Program-made: the position numbers and the translations under genes
Notes under the pieces: model-generated
What the model was told of the DNA's origin: nothing
Seen by the model: the letters and a program-made list of their open reading frames with translations, nothing else
Databases searched by the model: none
Shown here: piece by piece, positions 35,249 to 44,235 of the stretch
How positions within the stretch are numbered: the stretch's first letter is position 1
How the letters are laid out: every line of letters begins with the position of its first letter
Source: Necropsobacter rosorum
GTDB taxonomy: Bacteria; Pseudomonadota; Gammaproteobacteria; Enterobacterales; Pasteurellaceae
Length of the DNA stretch: 64,000 nt
Reading direction: 5' to 3'
Assembly (NCBI GenBank): GCA_000751835.1
Contig: CCMQ01000008.1
Location: 248,001-312,000, forward strand

Positions 35249-35926
35249 ATGCGTATTTTATTGGTGGAAGATGACAGAATGATTGCCGAGGCGGTTGCCG
35301 CCGGCCTGAAGGATGCGCGTTATGCGGTGGATTGGGTGAATAACGGCAACACCGCGGAGCAGGCCTTATTCGCCCAGCATTATGATTTGGTGTTGTTGGA
35401 TCTGGGACTGCCCGGACAGGACGGTTTGCTGGTGTTACAGCATGTGCGCCGCGAGAAAAACACTATTCCGGTGCTGATTGTCACCGCCCGGGATGATCTG
35501 GCAAGCCGCGTATCCGGGCTGGACGGCGGCGCGGACGATTATATCGTAAAACCCTTTGACATGGCGGAGTTGCAGGCGCGCATCCGCGCGGTGCTGCGCC
35601 GTCATCACGGGCAATGTTCGCCGAAACTCAGCAACGGCGTCATTACGCTTGATCCCGCCTCTTATCAAGCGGAAGTGCAAGGTCTGGCGCAGCCGGTGGC
35701 GCTGAGCAACAAGGAATTTACCGTATTGCAGGCGTTGGTTTCACGCCCCGGCATCATTCATTCGCGCGCGGAGCTGGAAGATAAGGTGTACGCCTGGGGC
35801 GAGGAAGTGGAAAGCAACGCTATTGATTTTCTGATCCATGGTCTGCGTAAAAAAATCGGCAAGGCGCATATTAAAAATGTGCGCGGTGTCGGCTGGCTGG
35901 TGGCGAAAAACGGGGAAACGGCGTGA
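35249..35926 (+). CDS. OmpR-family response regulator (QseB/PmrA-like)
   Basis: This DNA-binding response regulator has 225 residues. The receiver domain shows the acidic pocket 'LLVEDD', the phosphoacceptor Asp51 in 'LVLLDLGLPGQDG', Thr79 and Lys101 ('DYIVKPFDM'). A winged-helix OmpR-type effector domain follows from about residue 130, ending 'LRKKIGKAHIKNVRGVGWLV'. The ATG at 35249 fits the normal N-terminus; a GTG 9 bases upstream is also in frame. The stop overlaps the start of the kinase gene. QseB of E. coli and FirR of H. influenzae are the closest known types. Confidence 0.92.
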   Translation: MRILLVEDDRMIAEAVAAGLKDARYAVDWVNNGNTAEQALFAQHYDLVLLDLGLPGQDGLLVLQHVRREKNTIPVLIVTARDDLASRVSGLDGGADDYIVKPFDMAELQARIRAVLRRHHGQCSPKLSNGVITLDPASYQAEVQGLAQPVALSNKEFTVLQALVSRPGIIHSRAELEDKVYAWGEEVESNAIDFLIHGLRKKIGKAHIKNVRGVGWLVAKNGETA

Positions 35927-37287
35927 AAAATTCGATTAAGCTGCGTCTGATGACAGCATTTTTGCTGGTTGCCGCCCTTGTCGGTACGGTAGCGGGCGGT
36001 GTGGCGTTTTATGATACTTACCGTGAAACCTACAAATTACAAGACGATTTGTTAAAACAGATTTCCGCTTATATTGATCCGCAGAATATTCACCTGCAGC
36101 GGGTGAACAGCGACAATGACGCCCGCATATCGGTCTTCGTGTTTGACCGTTTGAATCCGCACAACAAAATTCAGTTGCCGGCGAACAGCAAAGATAATTT
36201 TTATACGTTAAAAAAAGACGACGGCAAATTTAAACCGGTGAATGAAAAAAAACAGCGACGCCTTTTCTATACCTTGAAAAACGCCGGTGAGCTGTACCGC
36301 GCTTATGTTCGTTCAACCCCGGCGGGAACGATTGTGGTGATGCAGGAAAACGAATACCGTGAGGAGCTGGCGAGTCGTTCCGCCTGGGCGAGTGTGATTC
36401 CGCTGCTGGTGATGCTGTCGCTGATTACGCTTCTGACGGTTTTTATTGTCGGGCGGACGATGCGACCGATCACCCGTTTATCAAAAAAAGTGGCGCAACG
36501 GCGGGAACAGGATTTAACCCCGCTTTCCACCGCCGGCATTCCGGCTGAAGTGACGGGCTTTGTGGTGGCGATCAATGAATTGCTGAACCGCACACAGCGC
36601 TTTATTCGGCAGCAACAACGCTTTATCGCCGACGCTGCCCATGAACTGCGCAGCCCGATGACGGCATTATCCTTGCAGGCGGAACGTCTTAGCGCACAGA
36701 CATTGCCCGATCCCGCACGGGAGCAGCTGGCACAACTGAAACAAGGGATTCGCCGTAACCGCGCGTTGCTGGAGCAGCTGTTGTCTCTGGCGCGGGTGCA
36801 AAATGCGCCGCCGGTGCCATGGGAACGAATTTCCCTACAGACGGTATTTGCCCGGGTGATTGAAGATCTGCTGCCGCTGGCGGAACAGAATGCGCAGGAT
36901 GTCGGGGTGGTGTCGCAAGGCGATGCGGTTTTTTACGGGCGTGCAACCGATATCTATTTATTAATCAAAACCTTGGTGGATAATGCGATTCGCTATACGC
37001 CGGCAGGCAGCCGGATTGATTTAAGTGCGGTGGAAACTCCGTCAGAATTGCTTATTCAGGTGGAAGATAACGGCCCGGGCATCGCGCGGCAGGAACGCGA
37101 ACGGGTATTTGATCCTTTTTACCGTATTCTCGGCAGCGAGCAACAAGGCTCAGGCTTAGGACTGGCGATCGCCGCCGGTATCGTTAAACATTATCAGGGC
37201 GAAATCCGTCTGCGGGACAGCGTTCATTTCGAGCACGGCTTGCTGGTGATTGTCAGATTAAAAAACCGCAAGCAACACAACCTGTGA
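35923..37287 (+). CDS. Sensor histidine kinase (QseC/PmrB-like)
   Basis: This is a 454-residue inner-membrane kinase, the partner of the preceding regulator, with a GTG start overlapping its stop (GTGA). Membrane helices at about 10-29 and 158-179 enclose a periplasmic sensor region. A HAMP-like linker precedes the dimerisation helix with phospho-His240 ('FIADAAHELRSPMTALSLQ'). The ATPase domain has N box 'LVDNAIRYTP', G1 'VEDNGPGIA', F box 'FDPFYR' and G2 'GSGLGLAIAAGI'. The sensor region lacks obvious acidic clusters of iron sensors, so the signal is not predictable. Confidence 0.93.
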   Translation: MKNSIKLRLMTAFLLVAALVGTVAGGVAFYDTYRETYKLQDDLLKQISAYIDPQNIHLQRVNSDNDARISVFVFDRLNPHNKIQLPANSKDNFYTLKKDDGKFKPVNEKKQRRLFYTLKNAGELYRAYVRSTPAGTIVVMQENEYREELASRSAWASVIPLLVMLSLITLLTVFIVGRTMRPITRLSKKVAQRREQDLTPLSTAGIPAEVTGFVVAINELLNRTQRFIRQQQRFIADAAHELRSPMTALSLQAERLSAQTLPDPAREQLAQLKQGIRRNRALLEQLLSLARVQNAPPVPWERISLQTVFARVIEDLLPLAEQNAQDVGVVSQGDAVFYGRATDIYLLIKTLVDNAIRYTPAGSRIDLSAVETPSELLIQVEDNGPGIARQERERVFDPFYRILGSEQQGSGLGLAIAAGIVKHYQGEIRLRDSVHFEHGLLVIVRLKNRKQHNL

Positions 37288-37459
37288 AAACCGGTATGGC
37301 TATCGGCTTGCGCGGGATGAAAAAACGAAAGAAAAAACCACCGCACTTTGATCAGCATAAAGCAGAAGCCGCAATTGCATGAAAATGTAAAAAAGAAATA
37401 GAAATTTCCGCAAATCCCGTTATCATTCATCAGGAATATTGATGAACAGGAATAACCAC

Positions 37460-37579
37460 ATGAAAAAACTGATTTCGATTTGCCTATTAAGTTCGTTCCT
37501 CTTTCTGCTCGGCGGCTGCGGTGTGAAAGGGCCGCTTTACTTTCCGGACAAGGCGCCGGCGCACACACAGCAACAATAA
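37460..37579 (+). CDS. lptM: Small lipoprotein LptM (YifL family)
   Basis: This is a 39-residue lipoprotein. The signal sequence has a lipobox L17-G18-G19-C20, followed by the conserved 'CGVKGPLYFP' of the YifL/LptM family. In E. coli LptM binds LptD-LptE and promotes correct disulfide formation in the LPS translocon. The gene is just upstream of lysA, the known neighbourhood in H. influenzae (next to dapF in E. coli). An in-frame ATG at 37442 would add six residues; both have AGGA-type sites. It is 15 bases before lysA. Confidence 0.88.
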   Translation: MKKLISICLLSSFLFLLGGCGVKGPLYFPDKAPAHTQQQ

Positions 37580-37594
37580 ACGGCGGGAGAACCT

Positions 37595-38845
37595 ATGGAT
37601 TTTTTCCACTATCAAAACGGTCAGCTTATGGCCGAGCAACTGCCGGTGCGGCAAATCGCCGAACAATTCGGCACGCCGGCTTATATTTATTCCCGCGCCA
37701 CGCTGGAGCGTCATTGGCATGCCTTTGACGACGCGCTGGGCGAACATCCCCATTTAATCTGCTTTGCGGTGAAATCAAACCCGAATATCGCCATTTTAAA
37801 TCTTATGGCGCAGCTTGGTTCCGGCTTTGATATTGTATCGCAGGGCGAGCTGGAGCGCGTGCTGGCTGCCGGCGGCGATCCCGGCAAAGTGGTTTTCTCC
37901 GGTGTGGCGAAATCGCCGGCGGAAATCCGCCGTGCGCTGGAGGTGGGCATCCGCTGTTTTAATGTGGAAAGCCGCGCGGAATTGCTGCGCATTAATGACA
38001 TCGCCGCTCAGCTGGGCAAAATCGCGCCGATTTCGCTGCGCGTTAATCCCGACGTGGATGCACACACGCATCCTTATATTTCCACCGGTCTGAAAGAAAA
38101 TAAATTCGGCATCAGCGTGAACGAGGCGCGCGAGGTTTATCGCACCGCAAGCCGGCTGCCGCATATTAAAATCAGCGGTATGGATTGCCATATCGGTTCG
38201 CAGCTGACGGAATTACAACCGTTTCTGGACGCGGCGGATCGCCTGATCGTGCTGATGAATCAGTTACAGCAAGACGGCATCGCGTTGCAACATCTGGATC
38301 TGGGCGGTGGTCTGGGCGTGACGTATCACGATGAAAACGCCCCGCACCCGACACAATACGCCGCCGCCCTGCTGGATAAATTAAAGGATTATCCGGCGCT
38401 GGAAATTATTCTCGAACCGGGGCGCGCCATCACGGCAAATGCGGGGATTTTGGTCACCAAAGTGGAATACCTGAAAAGCCACGAAGACCGCCATTTCGCC
38501 ATTGTGGACACCGGTATGAACGACATGATCCGCCCGGCGTTGTATCAGGCTTATATGAATATCGTCGAAATCGACCGCACTTTAGCGCGCGAACGCCGGG
38601 TTTATGATGTTGTCGGCCCGATTTGCGAAACGGCGGATTTTCTCGGCAAACAGCGCGAACTGGCCATCGCAGCGGGCGATTTCATCGCACAACGCTCCGC
38701 CGGCGCTTACGGCGCCAGCATGGCCTCCACCTACAATTCCCGCCCGCGCGCCATTGAAATCATGGTAGACGGCAATCAAACCCACCTCATCAAACGCCGC
38801 GAAAGTTTCGACGAATTATGGCGCTTAGAGGCGATGTTGCTGTGA
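37595..38845 (+). CDS. lysA: Diaminopimelate decarboxylase
   Basis: LysA is the last enzyme of lysine synthesis, decarboxylating meso-diaminopimelate with pyridoxal phosphate. The 416 residues have an N-terminal alanine-racemase-type barrel with the PLP Lys in 'ICFAVKSNPNIAIL', the 'LDLGGGLGVTY' phosphate-binding loop and 'ILEPGRAITANAG'. The C-terminal 'VGPICETADFLGKQREL' contains the catalytic Cys-Glu. CGGGAG precedes the ATG. It is cotranscribed with lptM and followed by a bidirectional terminator. Confidence 0.98.
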   Translation: MDFFHYQNGQLMAEQLPVRQIAEQFGTPAYIYSRATLERHWHAFDDALGEHPHLICFAVKSNPNIAILNLMAQLGSGFDIVSQGELERVLAAGGDPGKVVFSGVAKSPAEIRRALEVGIRCFNVESRAELLRINDIAAQLGKIAPISLRVNPDVDAHTHPYISTGLKENKFGISVNEAREVYRTASRLPHIKISGMDCHIGSQLTELQPFLDAADRLIVLMNQLQQDGIALQHLDLGGGLGVTYHDENAPHPTQYAAALLDKLKDYPALEIILEPGRAITANAGILVTKVEYLKSHEDRHFAIVDTGMNDMIRPALYQAYMNIVEIDRTLARERRVYDVVGPICETADFLGKQRELAIAAGDFIAQRSAGAYGASMASTYNSRPRAIEIMVDGNQTHLIKRRESFDELWRLEAMLL

Positions 38846-38870
38846 TATCACCGGCTATTTTGGCGAAAGA

Positions 38871-38908
38871 AAAACCACCTATTGATCATAATCGGTGGTT
38901 TTTTGTTT
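38871..38908 (+). terminator. Bidirectional terminator between lysA and gatR
   Basis: A 9-bp stem (AAAACCACC / GGTGGTTTT) with a 14-base loop. The T-rich run TTTTTTG follows on the plus strand and TTTTTCTTT on the minus strand, so it can serve both convergent genes. Confidence 0.8.
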
Positions 38909-38943
38909 GTGTTTGCAAATAAGTTTAGCGGATATTCTTTGTA

Positions 38944-39705
38944 TTATACGAGTTGCAGCGGAATATTCAGCGCAGCTAATTCTTGTTTGTTTTTGTTTGG
39001 TAAATTGTTATCGGTAATGATTAAGTCCAGTTTATTCATCGGCAATACCTGATTAAAACCGTTTCGATTGAATTTTGTTGAATCTACAACGGCGACAACT
39101 TTTGCGGATATATTCGCCATTACCGAGCTGATGCTGTAACCTTCGTTAAACGTCGTTAGCCCGGTTTTAGCATCAACTCCGTCGGCACCGACAAACATAA
39201 TATCACCGCGGATACCATGCAGGGCGTTTTCCGTAATGCTACCGTGCATTGAACGGGTTTTATGACGCACGGTTCCGCCGCAAATCACCAAGGTAATATC
39301 CGGTGAATCGGAAAGTACGAATGCAGCGGGCAGATTATTGGTTATAACGGTAATATTTTTTATTTTCAGCAGCTCATTTGCGACCATCATCGTTGTACTG
39401 CCGCTGTCCAGAATAATCGTGTCGCCTTCTTTAATTAATTGCGCTGCAGCTTTGGCGATTCTGGCTTTGGGATCTTGTGACAGATTGTAACGTTCTTCCA
39501 AAAAGGTTTCGTTATCCGTACTGTTGGTCATAATTCCGGCGCCACCATGAAAACGGATTAATAACCCTTGTTCTTCCAATATACGCAAATCTGTTCGTAC
39601 GGACACCTCTGAAATATTAAATCGTTTTGAAAGATCGTTCACTAAAACGCTGCCGTTTTCTTTTAATAATTCGATAATTTGATTGCGTCTTTCAAAAGTA
39701 TTCAT
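38944..39705 (-). CDS. gatR: DeoR-family repressor of the galactitol operon
   Basis: This 253-residue regulator has the N-terminal DeoR winged helix ('VNDLSKRFNISEVSVRTDLR', 'LEEQGLLIRFHGGA') and a C-terminal sugar-phosphate-sensing domain ('DTIILDSGSTTMMVANELL', 'GADGVDAKTGLTTFNEGYS'). The ATG at 39705 follows AGGAAA; the longer frame is rejected. It ends the gat cluster, as in E. coli, and probably represses it. The effector is probably a galactitol or tagatose phosphate. A 17-bp-arm palindrome separates it from gatD. Assignment to gatR rests on family plus place. Confidence 0.82.
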   Translation of the reverse strand: MNTFERRNQIIELLKENGSVLVNDLSKRFNISEVSVRTDLRILEEQGLLIRFHGGAGIMTNSTDNETFLEERYNLSQDPKARIAKAAAQLIKEGDTIILDSGSTTMMVANELLKIKNITVITNNLPAAFVLSDSPDITLVICGGTVRHKTRSMHGSITENALHGIRGDIMFVGADGVDAKTGLTTFNEGYSISSVMANISAKVVAVVDSTKFNRNGFNQVLPMNKLDLIITDNNLPNKNKQELAALNIPLQLV

Positions 39706-39720
39706 CGTGTTTTCCTGTTT

Positions 39721-39755
39721 AATAAAAGCGTATGAAAGTTTCATACGCTTTTATT
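39721..39755 (-). terminator. Perfect 17-bp inverted repeat between gatD and gatR
   Basis: AATAAAAGCGTATGAAA and its exact complement are separated by a single base. On the minus strand the hairpin ends in CTTTTATT, so it is a likely partial terminator between gatD and gatR. Protein binding is also possible. Confidence 0.7.
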
Positions 39756-39765
39756 ATATTCGTTT

Positions 39766-40809
39766 TCAGTTAAATTTTAAGACTATTTTTCCGTTCATCG
39801 GTTTTCCGTCTAATGCATTGACCTCTTTAACGTAATCTTCAATTTCATTAACGGAAGAAATAAGCGGGGCGATATTAATCTTATTTTCGGCGATTAAACG
39901 TGTCGCTTCCGTCCATTCTTTACCCGGCCAGGGTGCGGAATAATTCATCCATGAACCGAGAATCGTAAGCTCTTTACGCAAGATCAGACCGAAAGTAGGA
40001 TGAGTTAATAATAACTCTTTGTGTAATGTACCGATTAATGCCAGTTGCGCACGGGAGCCTGCGATTTGCAGACAGAGTTCTACGGTTTTCGGTACGCCTG
40101 CGGTTTCCAGAATAAGCTGATCAAAGCGGATATCGCTGAGCTGACGAGCAATATCTTCCGGCGTCATTGTTATCGTATTAAAGACATTATCTGCGCCGAG
40201 TTGCTGTGCTAAATTCAGTTTTTCATCATTAATGTCAATCACGCTCACCGAATTTGCACCCAATGCTTTAGCACATTGTGCGGCAAGCAAACCGATAGTA
40301 CCGGCGCCGACAATGATAACATTTTTACCTTCGCAACCTTGAGCCAGATAAATGGCATGTAAGCCGACCGTGATAGGTTCGATGAACGAACTTTGTAACG
40401 CATCCGCATCGGACGGAATTTTGAGCAGATTATGTTTATTTACACAAATATATTCTGCATTGGCGCCGAAGCGTCTTGAACCTACGAAATTGTAATTTTT
40501 GCACAGCGAATAAAATCCTTTGCTGCATTCCGCACATTGGAAGCAGGGTTGCAGCGGTGCGCAGACCACCGCATCACCTTTAACAAATTCGTGAACACGA
40601 TTGCCCGTATCTTCCACGATACCGCTGAATTCATGCCCTAATACGATAGGATAAAAATGTGTACCGTGGTGAAAAATGCGCGGAATGTCCGAACCGCATA
40701 AGCCGGAATAGCGTACTTTAACCAATACGTCTTCGTCGTGTTGTACAACCGGTTTAGCAATCTCTGCAACGACAAGCTGACGATTCGCTTGAACAATAGC
40801 TGCTTTCAT
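39766..40809 (-). CDS. gatD: Galactitol-1-phosphate 5-dehydrogenase
   Basis: GatD oxidises galactitol 1-phosphate to tagatose 6-phosphate with NAD. It is a zinc-dependent medium-chain dehydrogenase of 347 residues. Catalytic-zinc ligands are Cys38 ('SGLCGSD') and His59-Glu60 ('VLGHEFSG'). The structural zinc lobe has four Cys in 'CFQCAECSKGFYSLC'. The Rossmann motif is 'IIVGAGTIGLLAAQ'. It stands between gatC and gatR as in E. coli. Confidence 0.93.
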   Translation of the reverse strand: MKAAIVQANRQLVVAEIAKPVVQHDEDVLVKVRYSGLCGSDIPRIFHHGTHFYPIVLGHEFSGIVEDTGNRVHEFVKGDAVVCAPLQPCFQCAECSKGFYSLCKNYNFVGSRRFGANAEYICVNKHNLLKIPSDADALQSSFIEPITVGLHAIYLAQGCEGKNVIIVGAGTIGLLAAQCAKALGANSVSVIDINDEKLNLAQQLGADNVFNTITMTPEDIARQLSDIRFDQLILETAGVPKTVELCLQIAGSRAQLALIGTLHKELLLTHPTFGLILRKELTILGSWMNYSAPWPGKEWTEATRLIAENKINIAPLISSVNEIEDYVKEVNALDGKPMNGKIVLKFN

Positions 40810-40819
40810 TGAAAACTCC

Positions 40820-42181
40820 TTAATTTTTTACCGCACTTTCAGCGCTCTGTGCTTTATCGTAAGCCTTTGCCCGCCGCCAGGTTAAGAATACGCCGGTGAA
40901 ATAAATCGCTGCGATAACGATGAAACCCGTAACGTTTTCTAAGGTTAAGAGTTGTACCAGTAAATAAGTGACCGGTGAGCCGCCTTGATCCATTGATGCC
41001 ACTTGCTCTCCGGCTTTTAAGGCGCCGGCGTTAGCGGCCAATTGAGTATTTAAGCCGATGGTTTGTGTGGCTATCCACAAGGTGACGGACATAATAATGG
41101 TGCCGGAAATTAGCGTTCTGAACAAATTGCCCTGATGGATTGCAACCGCCATGGCGACAAAGAAACCGATTGTCGCTAAATCCCCGAATGGCAATACCTG
41201 ATTGGTTGGCAGCAGCACTGCGATTAAAATTGTCAGCGGAATAAAAATCAGACTTGCCGAAACGACCGAGGTATGACCGAGCAATAATGCCGGATCTAAA
41301 CCGATTAAAAAATCTTTACCGCCGAAACGAGCCTGTAATTTTTTACGCGCTTGTTTTGCGATAGGCGTTAAACCGTCCATGATCGGTTTGATCACGCGCG
41401 GCATCAGCAACATGACTGCTGCGGTTTTGATGGCAAGCTGTAAAGTGTCTTTTACGGAATAGCTTGCCAGCAAGCCAATCACGATACCCATTACAAATCC
41501 GACGGTAACCGGTTCTCCTAATGGTCCGAAACGTTTTTGCAGATCATCGGCGGAAAAATGAATTCGGTTGAGCCCGGGAATTTTTTCGATAACGGTATCA
41601 ACTAATACCGCAATCGGTCCTAAATAAGCCGATGTACCGTGCGGAATGGCGATACCGTCCAATTCAAAGAAATTTTTGGTATCGCGGCTAAACCAGTCGC
41701 CGAGTTTATACGCGAACGCGGCATGAATGACGACACCGAGAATACCCAGCCAGTAAGATCCCGTTGCAATATGTACCAGCGCACCGGTAAAGGTCATGTG
41801 CCAGATATTCCAGATATCGACGTTTACGACCCGGGTCATTTTTAATATCAGCATTAAAATATTGACTGCGATGGCAATCGGAATAGCGATTAAAGCGATT
41901 TGTGACGCCCAGGTAATCGGTGCGGCGCCGGGCCAGCCCAAATCGATAACGTTAAGATTAATATCAAAGGTATGCGCCATTGCTTTGGCCGCAGGCCCTA
42001 TAGAATCCAGCATCAGACCGATCACCAGTCCGATACCGACGAACCCGATACCGATCTGCAGACCGGCTTTGAAAGATTCGCCGAATTTCATCCCTAAAGC
42101 GAGAGAAAAGATAATGATTAATATCGGTAGCATTACCGCCGGACCTAAATCCAGAATGTATTGCATAATTTGCGTAAACAT
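40820..42181 (-). CDS. gatC: PTS galactitol permease IIC
   Basis: GatC is the membrane channel of the galactitol phosphotransferase system. The 453 residues are strongly hydrophobic, with about ten membrane segments, and match the EIIC-Gat family ('GMKFGESFKAGLQIGIGFVG', 'DGIAIPHGTSAYLGPIAVLV'). It imports galactitol and presents it for phosphorylation by IIB. A USS lies at its 3' end. gatB lies 5 bases upstream and gatD starts 10 bases downstream. Confidence 0.95.
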   Translation of the reverse strand: MFTQIMQYILDLGPAVMLPILIIIFSLALGMKFGESFKAGLQIGIGFVGIGLVIGLMLDSIGPAAKAMAHTFDINLNVIDLGWPGAAPITWASQIALIAIPIAIAVNILMLILKMTRVVNVDIWNIWHMTFTGALVHIATGSYWLGILGVVIHAAFAYKLGDWFSRDTKNFFELDGIAIPHGTSAYLGPIAVLVDTVIEKIPGLNRIHFSADDLQKRFGPLGEPVTVGFVMGIVIGLLASYSVKDTLQLAIKTAAVMLLMPRVIKPIMDGLTPIAKQARKKLQARFGGKDFLIGLDPALLLGHTSVVSASLIFIPLTILIAVLLPTNQVLPFGDLATIGFFVAMAVAIHQGNLFRTLISGTIIMSVTLWIATQTIGLNTQLAANAGALKAGEQVASMDQGGSPVTYLLVQLLTLENVTGFIVIAAIYFTGVFLTWRRAKAYDKAQSAESAVKN

Positions 42182-42186
42182 AATAA

Positions 42187-42471
42187 TTAACCTCTCAAAA
42201 TATCCAGAATCTTAGCTTTCAGCTGTTCAATACCGACACCAGAGACAAAGGGCATGCCATGTACCACAGGGATATCGCCGAAAGTTTGGGTGATTTTCGC
42301 GGTGGTACAGATAAGATCCGCATCATCAATATAACTGCCGATCTCATTGACCCGGCATTGCACCAACTCCAGCTGGATGTTATTTTCGGCACAGAGCTCT
42401 TTAATCTCTTCCGCGGCTAAAGTCGAAGTTGCCACGGCACCGCCACAAGCGACAATGATTTTCTTTTTCAT
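42187..42471 (-). CDS. gatB: PTS galactitol IIB component
   Basis: GatB is the cytosolic phosphocarrier that passes phosphate to galactitol. The 94 residues start with '[20 protein letters not shown]'; Cys9 is the phosphorylated residue with the usual P-loop after it. The length matches E. coli GatB (94). It lies between gatA (17 bases) and gatC (5 bases). Confidence 0.95.
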   Translation of the reverse strand: MKKKIIVACGGAVATSTLAAEEIKELCAENNIQLELVQCRVNEIGSYIDDADLICTTAKITQTFGDIPVVHGMPFVSGVGIEQLKAKILDILRG

Positions 42472-42488
42472 AATTCACCCCTTGAACT

Positions 42489-42938
42489 TTAGTTAAAGTT
42501 TAAATGTTGATTGATTAATATCGGCAAATGTTCATCTGTTGCCGTCAATAGATTTTCGACAAACTGATTATCCTGCAATTTTCCGAATAAGGTTTTCAGC
42601 ACATTTAGTTGCGCCTGCGGATCGGTGACCACTAACGCAATGATGATTTCCACATCCACCATACTGTCTTCATCCGCACGCTGAAATGCGACTTTTTGTT
42701 GTGGGCGGATAAAATAAATGGCCGGTTTTAACGCGTGTTCCGCTTCGCAGTGAGGAATTGCGACGGCGTGATGTTCTAATGCGATACCGGTCGGAAAATC
42801 CGCCTCGCGTCGGAACAGCGCTGCACGATAGCTTTGTTTTACGATTCCTTTGCAAAGTAATTCATCGGCGATATGATTTAGCGCTGCATTGAAATCACTG
42901 AAAGAAATATTGGTTTTAATGAATATCTCCGTGCTCAT
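42489..42938 (-). CDS. gatA: PTS galactitol IIA component
   Basis: GatA receives phosphate from HPr and passes it to GatB. It is a 149-residue EIIA of the fructose/mannitol type. The active-site His is H63 in 'ALEHHAVAIPHCEAEHAL', next to the conserved 'IPH' pattern. The length is that of E. coli GatA (150). It is 9 bases after gatZ. Confidence 0.94.
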   Translation of the reverse strand: MSTEIFIKTNISFSDFNAALNHIADELLCKGIVKQSYRAALFRREADFPTGIALEHHAVAIPHCEAEHALKPAIYFIRPQQKVAFQRADEDSMVDVEIIIALVVTDPQAQLNVLKTLFGKLQDNQFVENLLTATDEHLPILINQHLNFN

Positions 42939-42947
42939 GGTTGACTC

Positions 42948-44222
42948 CTAACTTGCTTGTTCTATATTGCAGCCGAACGCATAGTCGGCTAACACCTGCT
43001 GAATTTTATCCAAAATAAGTGCGGTCGGTTTTGCTTCAATTTCTCCCGCAATCACACGCTGATATTGTTGCGGTAAATACTGGCTTAATAAACCGAGAGG
43101 TATAGTTACGGCGGACAAATTTTCGGTTAATTTTTGTACCGCACTATTGATCCGTTTATTCGGCCAATAATAACGAATTCGATCGGACAGGCTAAAATGC
43201 AGATCGATCATCGCTTTTGAATGTTGTGGCGAATAATATTTTTGCCAATATTCCGGTTCATCCTGCATGACCTCATCGATTATCGCTAATAAATAACTTT
43301 TTTTCTCCGGTGGTACCAGCTCATCTTCTATTTTGGCCAAAGCGAATAATGCCTCGCGTAATGCAAAGGTTAGTGCGGGGCCGACTTTCAGAATAGCGAA
43401 ATGATCTTTTACTAATTGCCGATAAGCCGTGCGTGTTTGATAATCGGTGGAATGCGCCTCGAAAATATAAGGTGTCGTTTCGATAAATCGGGAGAGATCC
43501 GCCGCCAGTTCCGATTTGTATAAAATAACGTTGGAATGATCAAATTCCACGCCCGGTTGAACGACAATGCCGATAACCCGTTGCAACGCTTCGTGCAGGC
43601 CTAAATCAGCAAAGGCTTTTTGATGCGTGAGGATGGTTTCCTGCGCACTGGTTACGGAAGTGATATTGACAGTCTGGATCGTCTGTGTCTCGCCGCCGGG
43701 TACCGGCACTTCCGTACCGATGATATAGCTGATTTTCGTGCGTTCTTGAGCCGTTAAAGCGTTTTCGACAGCCTGACACAAAAGTGCGGCACGTTCCGCC
43801 ACCACGCGGGGTGATAACGGAATCGGATCATCCGCACAAGACATTGACGCATCCAAATGTATTTTGGTAAAGCCGGCTTTTGCATAGTCTGCAACTAACG
43901 CTTTGGATTTTTCCATCGCTTGTGCGGCAGGCTCGTTTTGCCAACAATTAGGGCCTAAGTGATCGCCGCCTAACAGGATACGTTCGATAGGAAAGCCGAC
44001 TTTTGCAGCGATATCGTAAACGAAAGTCTTGAAGTCTAACGGCGTCATTCCGGTATAGCCGCCGAACTGATTCACCTGGTTGGAGGTCGCTTCTATTAAT
44101 ACCTTATTATTGCTGTGTAAATCGAAACGTAATGCCGCTTCAATCACTAAAGGATGAGCAGAACAGACCGAGCAGATGCCGATGGATTTACCGTCTTTGT
44201 GTTGTTTGACTAAATTTTTCAT
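42948..44222 (-). CDS. gatZ: GatZ/KbaZ-type subunit of tagatose-1,6-bisphosphate aldolase
   Basis: GatZ is a 424-residue TIM-barrel protein that in E. coli is needed for full activity and stability of the class II aldolase GatY. It has no shown aldolase activity alone. Family stretches are '[20 protein letters not shown]', '[19 protein letters not shown]' and '[13 protein letters not shown]'. Here no gatY is found; the gene before it is lacD. GatZ may therefore stabilise or assist another protein, or have its own activity. The gene appears intact, with no frameshift. Confidence 0.93.
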   Translation of the reverse strand: MKNLVKQHKDGKSIGICSVCSAHPLVIEAALRFDLHSNNKVLIEATSNQVNQFGGYTGMTPLDFKTFVYDIAAKVGFPIERILLGGDHLGPNCWQNEPAAQAMEKSKALVADYAKAGFTKIHLDASMSCADDPIPLSPRVVAERAALLCQAVENALTAQERTKISYIIGTEVPVPGGETQTIQTVNITSVTSAQETILTHQKAFADLGLHEALQRVIGIVVQPGVEFDHSNVILYKSELAADLSRFIETTPYIFEAHSTDYQTRTAYRQLVKDHFAILKVGPALTFALREALFALAKIEDELVPPEKKSYLLAIIDEVMQDEPEYWQKYYSPQHSKAMIDLHFSLSDRIRYYWPNKRINSAVQKLTENLSAVTIPLGLLSQYLPQQYQRVIAGEIEAKPTALILDKIQQVLADYAFGCNIEQAS

Positions 44223-44235
44223 CGTTATTTCCTTA

